Positions 18,256 through 26,774 are shown, numbered from the stretch's first letter. The stretch: 40,735 nt of DNA from an uncultured bacterium (GCA_949284575.1 CASDWO010000055.1:1-40735), one strand, 5' to 3'. The notes: generated by a model from the letters alone, not told the origin. A program made the numbers and translations.

Positions 18256-18283
18256 TTGATATTAACTTATGCTATTATATATA
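18256..18283 (+). promoter_or_regulatory. Putative promoter of the DUF3644 gene
   Basis: TTGATA (18256-18261), 16 bases, TATATA (18278-18283). The gene starts at 18339 after GATGGAGGTGAGGTT. Confidence 0.45.
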
Positions 18284-18338
18284 ACTAAGACCATAATTTG
18301 ATAAAAATTGGTTTTATATAATTGATGGAGGTGAGGTT

Positions 18339-19322
18339 ATGGATAAAAAGTTAATTGATGAGATGTTAAATAAAAGTCAAGAGGCATTTTTAATGGCAAT
18401 TGAAATATATAATAAACCAACAATAGGTTATAGATTAGAAGGTTTTGCATTCTTCATTTGTAATGCTTGGGAATTGTTGTTAAAAGCTAAAATGTTAAGT
18501 GATAGAGAAAGCATTTATTTTTCAAATAAACCAAATAGAACAATATCACTTTCTAATTGTATTACTCATGTATTTACCAATGATAAAGATCCTGTTAGGA
18601 AAAATTTAGAAATAATATTAGGTTTAAGGAATACATCTACTCATTTTATAATTAAAGAATTAGATAGTATTTATTTGCCATTTATGTAGGCGAATGTTTT
18701 AAATTATTTACAGAAACTATTTGATTTTTTTAATATTGATGTTACTGAAAAGATTAATAGTTCGTTTATGACTTTAGTTGTTAATAATGAAAATATATCT
18801 AATGAAGAAATATTAAGTAGATATGGTGAACAAATATTTAATAGATATGATAAATTAAGAAATGAAGCTAATGATATAATTGAAGATAATTCTAATGAAA
18901 AATTAGCTATAAAAGTTGATTTAAATGTTAAGATTGTAAAAGATAAAGATAAAGCACAACTTACATTTAGGATAGCTAAAGATGGTGAGGAACCTGTAAG
19001 AATAATAAAGGAATTAAAGGATACTAATCTTACACATTGTTATTCGCAAAAACGTGTTAGAGAAATGGTTACAGATAATTTAAAAAGAAAGGGAATAGAA
19101 TTTAAATTGAGTCAGTATGATTTACAGATAATTTGTAATAAATATGATTTGAAATCTAATGAGAAATATTTTTATAAACATCAACTTACGAACAGATGGG
19201 GATGTACTCAACAATTAGTTGATTTTCTTACTGATTTGATTTTAAAGAAAACTGATATTATTAATGAGTTAAAAAATGAGATACAAAATAAAAAACTTGC
19301 CCCAGGAGCAAAGGAATTCTAA
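18339..19322 (+). pseudogene. DUF3644 protein with HEPN-like motif, interrupted by in-frame TAG
   Basis: One reading frame runs from ATG 18339 to TAA 19320-19322 but contains TAG at 18687-18689. The two parts (116 residues, then 210 codons in the same frame) join into one DUF3644 protein: N-terminal SQEAFLMAIEIYNKPTIGYR and FAFFICNAWELLLKAKML, LRNTSTHFI, then after the stop ANVLNYLQKLF and an end LAPGAKEF. Homologues normally have a non-stop codon after the LPFM-type sequence; CAG to TAG would explain it. RNTSTH fits the RxxxxH active-site motif of HEPN RNases, so a toxin or defence role is possible. That role is inferred from the motif; DUF3644 itself has no assigned function that I know of. 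A strong ribosome site is retained and no other damage is seen, so the mutation may be recent or suppressed. Confidence 0.8.
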
Positions 19323-19421
19323 ATATACAAATGTATATCTACTCTCATTTGAGAACCCAGCTTTAATCCTTCACAGGCAAGTTGTATGACAATAATATAT
19401 CAAAAATGATTGTTATTGTCA
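19294..19421 (+). other. Structured RNA candidate downstream of DUF3644
   Basis: AACTTGCC (19294-19301, in the last DUF3644 codons) pairs with GGCAAGTT (19376-19383) and encloses two hairpins: ATATAC-AAAT-GTATAT (19323-19338) and TCTC-ATTT-GAGA (19343-19354). AAGGA (19311-19315) can also pair with TCCTT (19367-19371). A last hairpin, TGACAATAA (19387-19395) with TTATTGTCA (19413-19421), is terminator-like. Together this looks like a closed multi-branch RNA, not random AT-rich spacer. The remaining bases to 19560 show nothing clear. Confidence 0.45.
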
Positions 19422-19560
19422 ATTTTAGTATATGTATTGTTTTCCTAACTATAATTTATATCTATTGTTGATTCTTTAAATCTATTAGTATTTTCTTTTT
19501 TATCGTAATTATGATAAATATTTTAAATTAATTAATATTATATATTAAAATTGTTATTTA

Positions 19561-19569
19561 TGATATATT
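19561..19569 (+). promoter_or_regulatory. Extended -10 promoter candidate for traX-like gene
   Basis: TGATATATT (TGn plus TATATT, -10 at 19564-19569) lies 6 bases before the ATG, and no Shine-Dalgarno sequence is present. Transcription would start at or next to the start codon. Confidence 0.4.
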
Positions 19570-19575
19570 ATATTT

Positions 19576-20277
19576 ATGAAAAAGTGTTTGAGTAATTTTA
19601 ATTTAAAACTTATTGCAATTATTACAATGACAATAGATCATACTGGCGTTGTTTTTGAGACTTTTTTTTCTAATTTTTTTAGAGCAGTAGGAAGAATTTC
19701 TTTTCCTATTATTGCATTTTTGTTAACAGAAGGATATGTTCATACTAAAAGCTTTGGTAAATATTTAGTTAGACTTTTAGGACTAGCAATGGTATCAGAA
19801 GTTATTTATGATTATGTCTTCTTTGATAGTTTCTTTTATTTTAATTCTAATAATATTTTCTTTACTCTTACTTTAGGACTTTTAACTTTATATTTTCTTG
19901 ATAAAAGTAAAATCTTAATAAAAAAATATATTAAAGAAAAAATAGATTTTACTATTATTTATAGTGTTGTTACTTTTTTGATTCTTTTTATTATGGGAAC
20001 TTTTGCTATGCTTTTAAATTTTAGTTATGGAATGCTTGGTATTCTTGTTATTAGTTTTTTCTATTTGTTTAAAAATAATTTTTCTCTTACCATTTTATCA
20101 GTTAGTTTAGTAACATTAATACTTGGAGAAGTTATGCAATACTTTTCTTTGTTATCTTTAATACTTATTTATTTTTATAATAAAAAACTTGGGAAGAAGT
20201 GTAAAATATTTTTCTATTTATACTATCCTATACATATATTAATTTTAGGACTTATTAAGATGCTTTTAGGAATCTAG
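19576..20277 (+). CDS. TraX-family membrane protein
   Basis: A 233-residue integral membrane protein. The family start is clear: NFNLKLIAIITMTIDHTGVVF followed by FRAVGRISFPIIAFLLTEGYVHTKS. About seven membrane segments follow, ending YYPIHILILGLIKMLLG. F-plasmid TraX acetylates pilin; most chromosomal members have unknown substrates and may acylate cell-surface molecules. Homology supports ATG 19576, yet it has no ribosome site, so the mRNA may be leaderless. It lies in the accessory block with phage-type lysis genes. Confidence 0.85.
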   Translation: MKKCLSNFNLKLIAIITMTIDHTGVVFETFFSNFFRAVGRISFPIIAFLLTEGYVHTKSFGKYLVRLLGLAMVSEVIYDYVFFDSFFYFNSNNIFFTLTLGLLTLYFLDKSKILIKKYIKEKIDFTIIYSVVTFLILFIMGTFAMLLNFSYGMLGILVISFFYLFKNNFSLTILSVSLVTLILGEVMQYFSLLSLILIYFYNKKLGKKCKIFFYLYYPIHILILGLIKMLLGI

Positions 20278-20333
20278 GCTTTCAATGTTTCTTTTTACTG
20301 ACTTCATCATAAACTAATTTAGAGGTGAAGGAA

Positions 20334-20675
20334 ATGCTTAATCTTACATTATTGCAACAGATGTTAGTTGTAGCGATTGCTCTTAGTGTTATAACTTGTG
20401 CTTTTATACAGAAGACTAAAAAATTTTTTCCTTGTTCTAGCTGCTTGGTTATTTATAATTTAGTTGTTAATTTTATAGTAGGTACTCTTTTTTGTATTAC
20501 ATTTACAAGTGTTGGTTTTCCTAATAGTTTGTGGGTTTCTTTCTTTAGTTTTATAGGTGCTGATACTATTTATAAATCATTAGAAGGGAAACTTAAAGAT
20601 TATTCATCATTAGTAAATACTGATTATATTACTGTTAAGAAAAGTAATATTATAAATGTGGAGAGTGATAAGTAA
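20334..20675 (+). CDS. Holin-like small membrane protein
   Basis: A 113-residue protein with two or three hydrophobic segments (about 5-25, 42-62 and a shorter one near 70-85), then a polar tail containing GADTIYKSLEGKLKDYSSL. It sits immediately before an M23 lysin and shares a TAATG stop-start, the usual order of a lysis cassette; the holin makes membrane lesions that let the lysin out. ATG 20334 is preferred to GTG 20325 because GAGGTGAAGG then acts as ribosome site. The holin call rests on context and shape. Confidence 0.65.
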   Translation: MLNLTLLQQMLVVAIALSVITCAFIQKTKKFFPCSSCLVIYNLVVNFIVGTLFCITFTSVGFPNSLWVSFFSFIGADTIYKSLEGKLKDYSSLVNTDYITVKKSNIINVESDK

Positions 20676-21403
20676 TGGAAAAACCACTTTATCCTAGTCC
20701 TTATATGCGAATAACGCAAGGATATATGACTGGTACTCACTTGGATAGTTATGCAATTGATGATGCTGGCAGCGATACAGGAATAGATTTTATTGTCGCT
20801 CCTTTTACAGGTATTATTAGAAAAATATATACTGGGGATGCTAATGAAGTATGGCTTGAAAGTAGTGAACCTGTAATTTATCCTGATGGTACAGTTGATT
20901 ATATGACGATGATGTTTGCTCATGATAATGATGTTTCAAATCTTTTTGTGGGGAAAGTAATAAGTCGTGGAGAAAGGTTTTATGAAGAAGGTATGAAAGG
21001 TAATGCAACAGGGAATCATGTTCATATGGAGTGTGGAAAAGGTAAGTTTACCGGTAGTGGATGGCATCAAAATAGTGCTAATTATTGGTCTATTAATAAT
21101 GGAAAGAATCCTACAGAATGTTTATGGATAGATGATAGTATTACAGTTTTAGATAATAATGGTTATACTTTTAAGAGAATAGAGCCTGAAGTTAGTGTTC
21201 CTGATACTCCTGTTACTGAAGAACCTATAGTTGAAGATCCAGTAGAAGATAATAATTCTTCTAATGATACGACTGATACAACTGTTGATGATGATAATAA
21301 TAGTAGTACTGAAGTAGTTAAACCTAAACTGATATTTACTTGTAAAAGCGATGATATTTATGCGATAGAGTTAAAAGCAGGGCAGAAACTTTATATAGAG
21401 TAA
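20675..21403 (+). CDS. M23-type peptidoglycan endopeptidase (phage-like lysin)
   Basis: The N-terminal half (about 1-150) resembles M23 phage lysins: MRITQGYMTGTHLDSYAIDDAG gives the first zinc-ligand histidine and nearby aspartates, and GNHVHMECGKG gives the second metal/catalytic H-x-H. A Thr/Asp/Asn-rich linker (about 170-215) connects to a small C-terminal segment. There is no signal peptide, so it would need the adjacent holin for export. Start is coupled to the holin stop. There are no capsid or tail genes in view, so the pair may be a prophage remnant or a domesticated lysis cassette. Confidence 0.8.
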   Translation: MEKPLYPSPYMRITQGYMTGTHLDSYAIDDAGSDTGIDFIVAPFTGIIRKIYTGDANEVWLESSEPVIYPDGTVDYMTMMFAHDNDVSNLFVGKVISRGERFYEEGMKGNATGNHVHMECGKGKFTGSGWHQNSANYWSINNGKNPTECLWIDDSITVLDNNGYTFKRIEPEVSVPDTPVTEEPIVEDPVEDNNSSNDTTDTTVDDDNNSSTEVVKPKLIFTCKSDDIYAIELKAGQKLYIE

Positions 21404-21405
21404 AA

Positions 21406-21423
21406 AAGAGTCAAGTGACTCTT
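21406..21423. terminator. Bidirectional terminator, lysin and ZIP genes
   Basis: AAGAGTC (21406-21412) pairs with GACTCTT (21417-21423) with an AAGT loop. On the minus strand it is followed by a run of six T, making it a strong end for the ZIP gene. Confidence 0.75.
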
Positions 21424-22222
21424 AAGTTAGGGCAACATCTAATATCATCATTACCATAAATCCTAAAATTGTAAATAAGGCCATAAGGTCTTTTTTCTTG
21501 TTGGTTTGACTTTCTGGGATTAGTTCTTCTACAACAACATAGATCATGGCTCCTGCTGCGAAAGCTAATAAAAATGGTAGTATTAACTTTATTTTTAAGA
21601 CTAGTAAAGCTCCAATGACGGCAGCGATTGGTTCTACTACTCCTGATAGTTGGCCATAAAAGAAAGCTTTACCTCTTGTGTAACCTTCACGTCTTAAAGG
21701 AAGAGATATGGCACTACCTTCAGGAAAGTTTTGAAGTCCTATTCCAAAGGCAAGAGCTAGGGCACTGTTTAACGTTGAACCAGTTATTGAGTAAGCAAGT
21801 GAACCAAAAGCAACTCCTACGGCCAGACCTTCGGGGATATTATGAAGTGTAATTGATGATATTAACATGAAACATCTTTTTGTTTTAGAATTATTTTCAT
21901 TTTTTCTTAATTTACTTAAATAATTATAGAATTTATCTCCAATAAAAAGTAAGATTCCTCCTGATAGGAAACCTAGTGAGATAACTAGCCAACTAGTCAT
22001 CTTTAATTCTTTTGCCATTTCAAGAGCTGGGGAGATTAAACTAAAGAAACTAGCTGCTATCATTACTCCTGCTGCAAAACCTAATAGAGCATCCATTAGA
22101 GTCTTATTCACTTTCTTAAAAAAGAAAACTATACTTGCACCTAGTGCCGTTATACTCCAAGTAAAGAGACAGGCAATAAATGCTTGTAAAACTCTAGATA
22201 AATCATTAAATGAATCTAACAT
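21422..22222 (-). CDS. ZIP-family divalent metal transporter
   Basis: A 266-residue importer-type membrane protein. The two metal-binding helices are recognisable: SITLHNIPEGLAVGVAFG (HNIPEG, helix IV) and GIGLQNFPEGSAISLPLRREG (NFPEG, helix V), which in this family carry zinc or other divalent metals down the gradient. About eight membrane helices are predicted. AGAGGTGTTATA precedes the ATG. It closes on the lysin gene across a shared terminator. Confidence 0.92.
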   Translation of the reverse strand: MLDSFNDLSRVLQAFIACLFTWSITALGASIVFFFKKVNKTLMDALLGFAAGVMIAASFFSLISPALEMAKELKMTSWLVISLGFLSGGILLFIGDKFYNYLSKLRKNENNSKTKRCFMLISSITLHNIPEGLAVGVAFGSLAYSITGSTLNSALALAFGIGLQNFPEGSAISLPLRREGYTRGKAFFYGQLSGVVEPIAAVIGALLVLKIKLILPFLLAFAAGAMIYVVVEELIPESQTNKKKDLMALFTILGFMVMMILDVALT

Positions 22223-22345
22223 TATAACACCTCTAGTTGTAAGTTATGCAAAGTGAGTTAATAGTAGTGGGCTCAAAATGAAAAGTAAAATTTTATTTGC
22301 TGTATATAATATAATGAACACTAATTTAATATATAGGAGGTCGTT

Positions 22346-23155
22346 ATGAAAAAAGATATCATTGAAACAGAAATAGTTGTTCAAGAGAATAAGATAAGGG
22401 TTATGCGTGTGGGGAATACTGATTATATTTCTTTAACGGATCTAGCTAGATATGTTAATGAGGAAAATCCTGCTAATGTTATAATTCATTGGATGAGCAG
22501 TAAAAATACTTTTAATTATATTGGTTTGTGGGAACAGTTAAATAATGAGAATTTTAATTTCACGGAATTCAGTGAAATTAAAAGTAATGAGCTTGTAAAA
22601 TCGTCTTTTACGTTGAGTCCTAGAAAGTGGATAGCTAGGACTAATGCTATTGGGATGATTTCTAAGGGTGGTAAATATAGTATTGGTACTTTTGCTCATC
22701 CTGATATAGCATTTGAATTTGCAAGTTGGTTAAGTCCAGAATTTAAATTATATTTAATTAAAGAATTTGAAAGGCTTAAGAAGGATGAACTATATAAAGA
22801 GAAGATAGAATGGCAAGTTAATAGAATTCTTTCGAAAGTTAATTATTTAGTTCATACTAATGCTGTTAAGAATTATATTGTACCAAATTTAACTGATAAA
22901 CAAAAAAGATTTGTTTATGCAAATGAAGCGGATGTTTTAAATGTAGCATTGTTCGGAATGACTGCTAAAGAGTGGAGAGATGAGAATCCTTCACTTGCTC
23001 TTAAAGGAAATATTTGAGATTATACTGATTTGCTTCATTTAGTTATTTTAAGCAATTTAGAAAGTATTAATGCAGAATTTATTGCTAGAAAACAAATGAA
23101 CATTTTAGTTAATAATAAAGGAATTAAAGATTTAGAATTATTGGAAGAAAAATGA
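22346..23155 (+). pseudogene. KilA-N domain protein, interrupted by in-frame TGA
   Basis: ATG 22346, after AGGAGG, starts 223 codons ending at TGA 23015-23017; the same frame continues for 45 codons to TGA 23153-23155. The N-terminal KilA-N DNA-binding domain (about 15-140) contains DYISLTDLARYVN and GRG-like GGKYSIGTFAHPDIAFEFASWLSPEF. The C-terminal part reads FGMTAKEWRDENPSLALKGNI, stop, DYTDLLHLVILSNLESINAEF, which rejoins the conserved GNIRDY...LSNLES pattern. An Arg codon (CGA or AGA) changed to TGA explains it. The domain is common in phage and mobile DNA; this is a probable decaying gene of the accessory block. Confidence 0.85.
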
Positions 23156-23207
23156 TATAGCTAATATTTTATACTATTAAAAACATATACTTTAATAGGT
23201 GTTTATA

Positions 23208-23882
23208 ATGGTAAGAAAATATAAAGTTCTTTTTTTAATTATGTTTATAGTTTTACTTATGTCATTACAGTTTGTTGATGCTAGAGTTAAACCTAAGAAA
23301 ACTTTAATTGGTAAAGTTATAACAATTGATGCTGGTCATGGAGGTAGGGACTCTGGTACTACTTATGGTAATCTTTATGAAAAAGATCTTAATTTAGAAA
23401 TATCTAAAGTGTTAAAGAAAGTGTTGGAAGAAAAAGGGGCGACTGTTTATATGATAAGAAATGATGATAGTGATTTATCAAGTCGTTGGGATAGTGCTAA
23501 GAAACGAGGAGATTTATATAGAAGAATATTAAAGATACAAGAAAATAAAAGTGATTTATATTTATCTATTCATATAAATTATCATTATCATAGTAGTGTT
23601 AGTGGGGCTGAGGTTTTATATCATCCAATTAACCCTAATAATTTAGTACTTGCTGAATCTATTATGGAAGAGTTTAAAAATGACTTAAATACTGATAGAG
23701 AAGTTATTAAGACTAACTTATATCTTTATTCTAATACAAGAGTTGCTGGGGTTTTGATAGAATGCGGCTTTATATCTAATCCTAATGAAAGGTATTTGTT
23801 GCAAAGAGAAAGTTATCAAGAAAAACTTGCTAATTCTATTACTAAGGGAGTAGAAAATTATTTTAAAAAGATAGAACAATAA
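23208..23882 (+). CDS. cwlD: N-acetylmuramoyl-L-alanine amidase, CwlD-like
   Basis: Zinc amidase that cuts the glycan-peptide bond of peptidoglycan. An N-terminal signal/anchor helix (about 6-24) is followed by Amidase_3: VITIDAGHGGRDSG (first zinc His), the NLYEKDLNLEI Glu, LYLSIHINYHYH (second zinc His), and GVLIECGFISNPNE with the catalytic Glu. At 225 residues it has no wall-binding domain, as in CwlD. ATG 23208 with AGGTG upstream is preferred to GTG 23199. In Bacillus cwlD also lies shortly after rpsI, so this marks the right edge of the insertion. The sporulation role of CwlD is not implied. Confidence 0.88.
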   Translation: MVRKYKVLFLIMFIVLLMSLQFVDARVKPKKTLIGKVITIDAGHGGRDSGTTYGNLYEKDLNLEISKVLKKVLEEKGATVYMIRNDDSDLSSRWDSAKKRGDLYRRILKIQENKSDLYLSIHINYHYHSSVSGAEVLYHPINPNNLVLAESIMEEFKNDLNTDREVIKTNLYLYSNTRVAGVLIECGFISNPNERYLLQRESYQEKLANSITKGVENYFKKIEQ

Positions 23883-23932
23883 TTTTGTGTTTATTGAAGT
23901 TGTACTCCAAATTTTCATAATAATTTACATCT

Positions 23933-23958
23933 AAAGTATGTATGATGTGATATACTTT
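23933..23958 (+). promoter_or_regulatory. Dyad overlapping an extended -10 promoter
   Basis: AAAGTAT (23933-23939) and ATACTTT (23952-23958) are perfect inverted copies. The right arm overlaps TGATATACT, an extended -10 for the following lipoprotein gene, so a repressor could act here. Confidence 0.4.
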
Positions 23959-23973
23959 AAATAGAGGTAGATT

Positions 23974-25143
23974 ATGAAGAATTTTAAAGTTGTTTTTTTA
24001 ATTGTTTTATGTTTATTAGTGGTTGGATGTGCTAATCCTTTTGTAGAAAGTGATGATAAGACTAGTGTTTCTACTTTTAGTGGAGATACTTTAAGAGTTA
24101 ATTATATTGATGTAGGACAGGGAGATTCTATATTTATACAACTTCCTAATAAGGAAACTATGTTAATTGATGCAGGGGAAGCATATGAAGCTGATAACGT
24201 TATTAACTATCTTAATAGTTTAGATGTAAAAAAGATAGATTATGTTGTTGGGACTCACCCTCATACTGATCATATTGGGGGACTAGAAGAAATTGTTAAT
24301 ACTTTTGATATAGGCTCTATTTATATGCCTAAAGCTAGTTCTACTAGTAATACATATCTTGATTTACTTACTGCTATTAAAAATAAAGGCCTTAAAATTA
24401 AAACTGCTAAGAGTGGAGTAGTTGTTCTTGATGGTGATAATTTAAAATTAGAATTTATCGCTCCTAATAGTGATAATTATAGCGAATTAAATAATTATTC
24501 TGCTGTTTTAAAGCTTACCTATTTAAATAATACTTTTCTATTTATGGGAGATGCTGAAACTTTAAGTGAAGATGAAATAACTAGTGAAATTAAAGCCGAT
24601 GTTATTAAAGTAGGGCATCATGGAAGTGACTCGTCATCAGGAGTAGAATTTGTAAAAAGAGTAAGTCCTCAGTATGCAATTATTATGGTAGGAGAGGGTA
24701 ATTCTTATAATCATCCATATCAGTCTATTATTGATAGATATTTAAGTGTTGGAGCGAAGGTTCTTAGAACGGATTTAGATGGTAATATTATTTGTGATAG
24801 TGATGGAGTAGATGTTACTTGTAGTGGAGATAAAGATTCTAATAGTAATAGTGATTCTAGTAGTATTAGTAATATTAGTCTTCTTAGCATGACAACTCCA
24901 GTTAATAGAGGAAATGAGGTAACTGTTAGTATAAAAGGAAAACCTAATACTACTTATGATATAGATGTTATTTATTCTAGTGGTGAAAGTAGAGCAAAGG
25001 GGCTTGAAGATAAAACTAGTGATAGTGAAGGTAATCTTAGTTGGACTTTTAAAGTTAGTAATAATGTTAAAGTAGGTACTTATGAAGTTAAAATTACTGA
25101 TGGAAAAGATAGTGCTAGTTATAGTTTAGAGGTGACTTACTAA
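23974..25143 (+). CDS. ComEC-like metallo-beta-lactamase lipoprotein
   Basis: A secreted lipoprotein: the signal peptide ends VVGCANP with the lipidated Cys near residue 19. The MBL fold (about 45-285) has VGQGDSIFI and GTHPHTDHIGG (HxHxDH), HHGSDSS and the later NSYNHP. This matches the detached ComEC nuclease-like domain found outside competence operons. After a Ser/Asn linker comes an Ig-like domain (about 300-389). It probably hydrolyses phosphoesters, perhaps DNA, on the cell surface. DUF3006 follows with a coupled TAATG, a common partner. Confidence 0.88.
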   Translation: MKNFKVVFLIVLCLLVVGCANPFVESDDKTSVSTFSGDTLRVNYIDVGQGDSIFIQLPNKETMLIDAGEAYEADNVINYLNSLDVKKIDYVVGTHPHTDHIGGLEEIVNTFDIGSIYMPKASSTSNTYLDLLTAIKNKGLKIKTAKSGVVVLDGDNLKLEFIAPNSDNYSELNNYSAVLKLTYLNNTFLFMGDAETLSEDEITSEIKADVIKVGHHGSDSSSGVEFVKRVSPQYAIIMVGEGNSYNHPYQSIIDRYLSVGAKVLRTDLDGNIICDSDGVDVTCSGDKDSNSNSDSSSISNISLLSMTTPVNRGNEVTVSIKGKPNTTYDIDVIYSSGESRAKGLEDKTSDSEGNLSWTFKVSNNVKVGTYEVKITDGKDSASYSLEVTY

Positions 25144-25337
25144 TGAAAGTGATTGTTGATAGAATAGAAAAAGATTATGTAGTTGTGGAAATAGAAAAAG
25201 GTAAAATGTGTAATTTACCAGTTGATTTAGTTCCTAATGTTAAAGAAGGGGATGTTATAAATATTACTGTTGATAAAAAAGAAACAAAAAAAAGAAAAGA
25301 ACAAGTTATAGATTTAATGTCTTCTCTTTTTGAGTAA
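25143..25337 (+). CDS. DUF3006 family protein
   Basis: A 64-residue protein starting MKVIVDRIEKDYVVVEIEKGKM, a small beta-strand-rich domain, then a Lys-rich helix. DUF3006 proteins commonly accompany ComEC-like MBL lipoproteins and have unknown function. The ATG overlaps the upstream stop, so the two are co-translated. Its TAA is immediately followed, with no spacer, by the stop of the convergent FemX-like gene. Confidence 0.85.
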   Translation: MKVIVDRIEKDYVVVEIEKGKMCNLPVDLVPNVKEGDVINITVDKKETKKRKEQVIDLMSSLFE

Positions 25338-26606
25338 TTAATTAAATAAATTTTTAATTTTTTTGTAGCATGTGAAGGCAATATTATAAAGATAATAATA
25401 ATTTTTAGAAATTATTAAATCAAATTCTCCTACTAATTCATGAACACAAGCATTAAAGCCACGTTTGAAATCAAATAGGCCATAGTCTTTAGAATCTTTA
25501 TTGAAGTTACCATCTATACCATAGAAATTAAACGCATCATAACCATTTTCTTTAGCATATTTAATCATTTCATATTGTAATAAATACTGGGAATTATATT
25601 TCATAAAATCTTTATAACTTGCACCAAATAAATAAATAATTTCATGGCCATAAAGCATATACCAACCACCAGCGATTATTTTCTTTTCACCATTAGTATT
25701 AATAGTTTCTTCTAATACTTTTATTTTTTCTTCTAGTCTTTCTTGTTCTAATTTAATTTCTTTTATTTGACCTTCTTTTTTCTTATTATTGCTAGTACTT
25801 AATGTCTTTAATTTTTCTTTGTTCTTTTCTAAAGTTTCTAAAGAATTGTCTTTTAATTCTTTAAAGTTTATTTCTACTAAGAGAACTTTTACAAGATTAT
25901 GTTCGTTTAGTATTTTAAACATATTTTGATAATAAGATAAGGGTCTATCAATGAATTCTCTTCTTTCTGATGTGTGTTTCATTAGTTTTTTAAATTCTAT
26001 TAAATTATCTTCTGTTGCTTCTATTATTTTTAAACAGTTTTTACGACTATTATTTATACGCCATTTTGTGCTGCTACGCATATTTTTTAGTAAATCATCT
26101 AAAGACTTATCTTTAAGATCTAAAACAGATATCCAACGAGGTTCTAGATCTTTTTTATTATCTTGATTAATATAAAAACCCATATGTTTATAGCCTAATT
26201 TTTTCATTAGATTCATAAAATCTTTTTTAGCAGTATTTTCAATTATATTACCGTCAAAATCATGTTGTTGATAATCAAGATAAGGATTAATTTTTAAGAA
26301 AAGAGCATCGTTTTCTTTTAGATATTCTTTAATTTTTTTAGTAAATTCTGTTATTATTTTTTCATCTTCGTAATCAAGTAAGAAACCACGTGGGGCGTAA
26401 TACATTGTTTTAAAGAATTTTATTTTCTTACTTAATAATAAAGTAGCAGCGATTTTTTTTTCTTTATCTTTTAAACCTAAGTAATGAGCGTTCCAACCAT
26501 TTTTAGATTTTATTTCTCCCCAGTATGGAGTTTGAAAGAAACTTGTGTATTTGTTTGTTAAAGAGAAATTTAAAAATTCTTCTTTTGTTAGTGTAACTAG
26601 TTCCAT
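25338..26606 (-). CDS. FemX/FemAB-like peptidoglycan interpeptide bridge transferase
   Basis: tRNA-dependent transferase that adds an amino acid to the side chain of lipid II. TSFFQTPYWGEIKSKNGW and MYYAPRGFLLDY are typical of the first GNAT-like subdomain. A Lys/Glu-rich helical arm (about 240-300) matches the coiled-coil arm of FemA/FemX, and the second subdomain has GGWYMLYGHEIIYLFGAS and DAFNFYGIDGNF. The length of 422 equals the family norm. AAAGGATTAGATT precedes the ATG. Which residue it adds cannot be read from sequence; Ala, Ser or Gly are usual. Confidence 0.9.
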   Translation of the reverse strand: MELVTLTKEEFLNFSLTNKYTSFFQTPYWGEIKSKNGWNAHYLGLKDKEKKIAATLLLSKKIKFFKTMYYAPRGFLLDYEDEKIITEFTKKIKEYLKENDALFLKINPYLDYQQHDFDGNIIENTAKKDFMNLMKKLGYKHMGFYINQDNKKDLEPRWISVLDLKDKSLDDLLKNMRSSTKWRINNSRKNCLKIIEATEDNLIEFKKLMKHTSERREFIDRPLSYYQNMFKILNEHNLVKVLLVEINFKELKDNSLETLEKNKEKLKTLSTSNNKKKEGQIKEIKLEQERLEEKIKVLEETINTNGEKKIIAGGWYMLYGHEIIYLFGASYKDFMKYNSQYLLQYEMIKYAKENGYDAFNFYGIDGNFNKDSKDYGLFDFKRGFNACVHELVGEFDLIISKNYYYLYNIAFTCYKKIKNLFN

Positions 26607-26720
26607 AATCTAATCCTTTCTTTTATTTGTTATATTTATAGTATACTCTGTTTTCTTAAAAGAAAAAAGTTTTTTTCGTACTTATTGCTTATTAAATAAT
26701 AGAAAAACTTGACATAATTC

Positions 26721-26749
26721 TTGAAATGACTTCTTTTTTTTGATAAAAT
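26721..26749 (+). promoter_or_regulatory. Promoter of parE operon
   Basis: TTGAAA (26721-26726), 17 bases, TAAAAT (26744-26749). The leader to 26829 is about 70 bases. Confidence 0.7.
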
Positions 26750-26774
26750 ATACCTTGAAAAGAATAGAGAAGGG

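Noticed and set aside
22346-23155. TGA read as Trp (genetic code 4), making the KilA-N gene intact
   Set aside because: The position calls for Arg in the family, all other frames use TGG for Trp and are free of internal TGA, and the same gene also ends at TGA.
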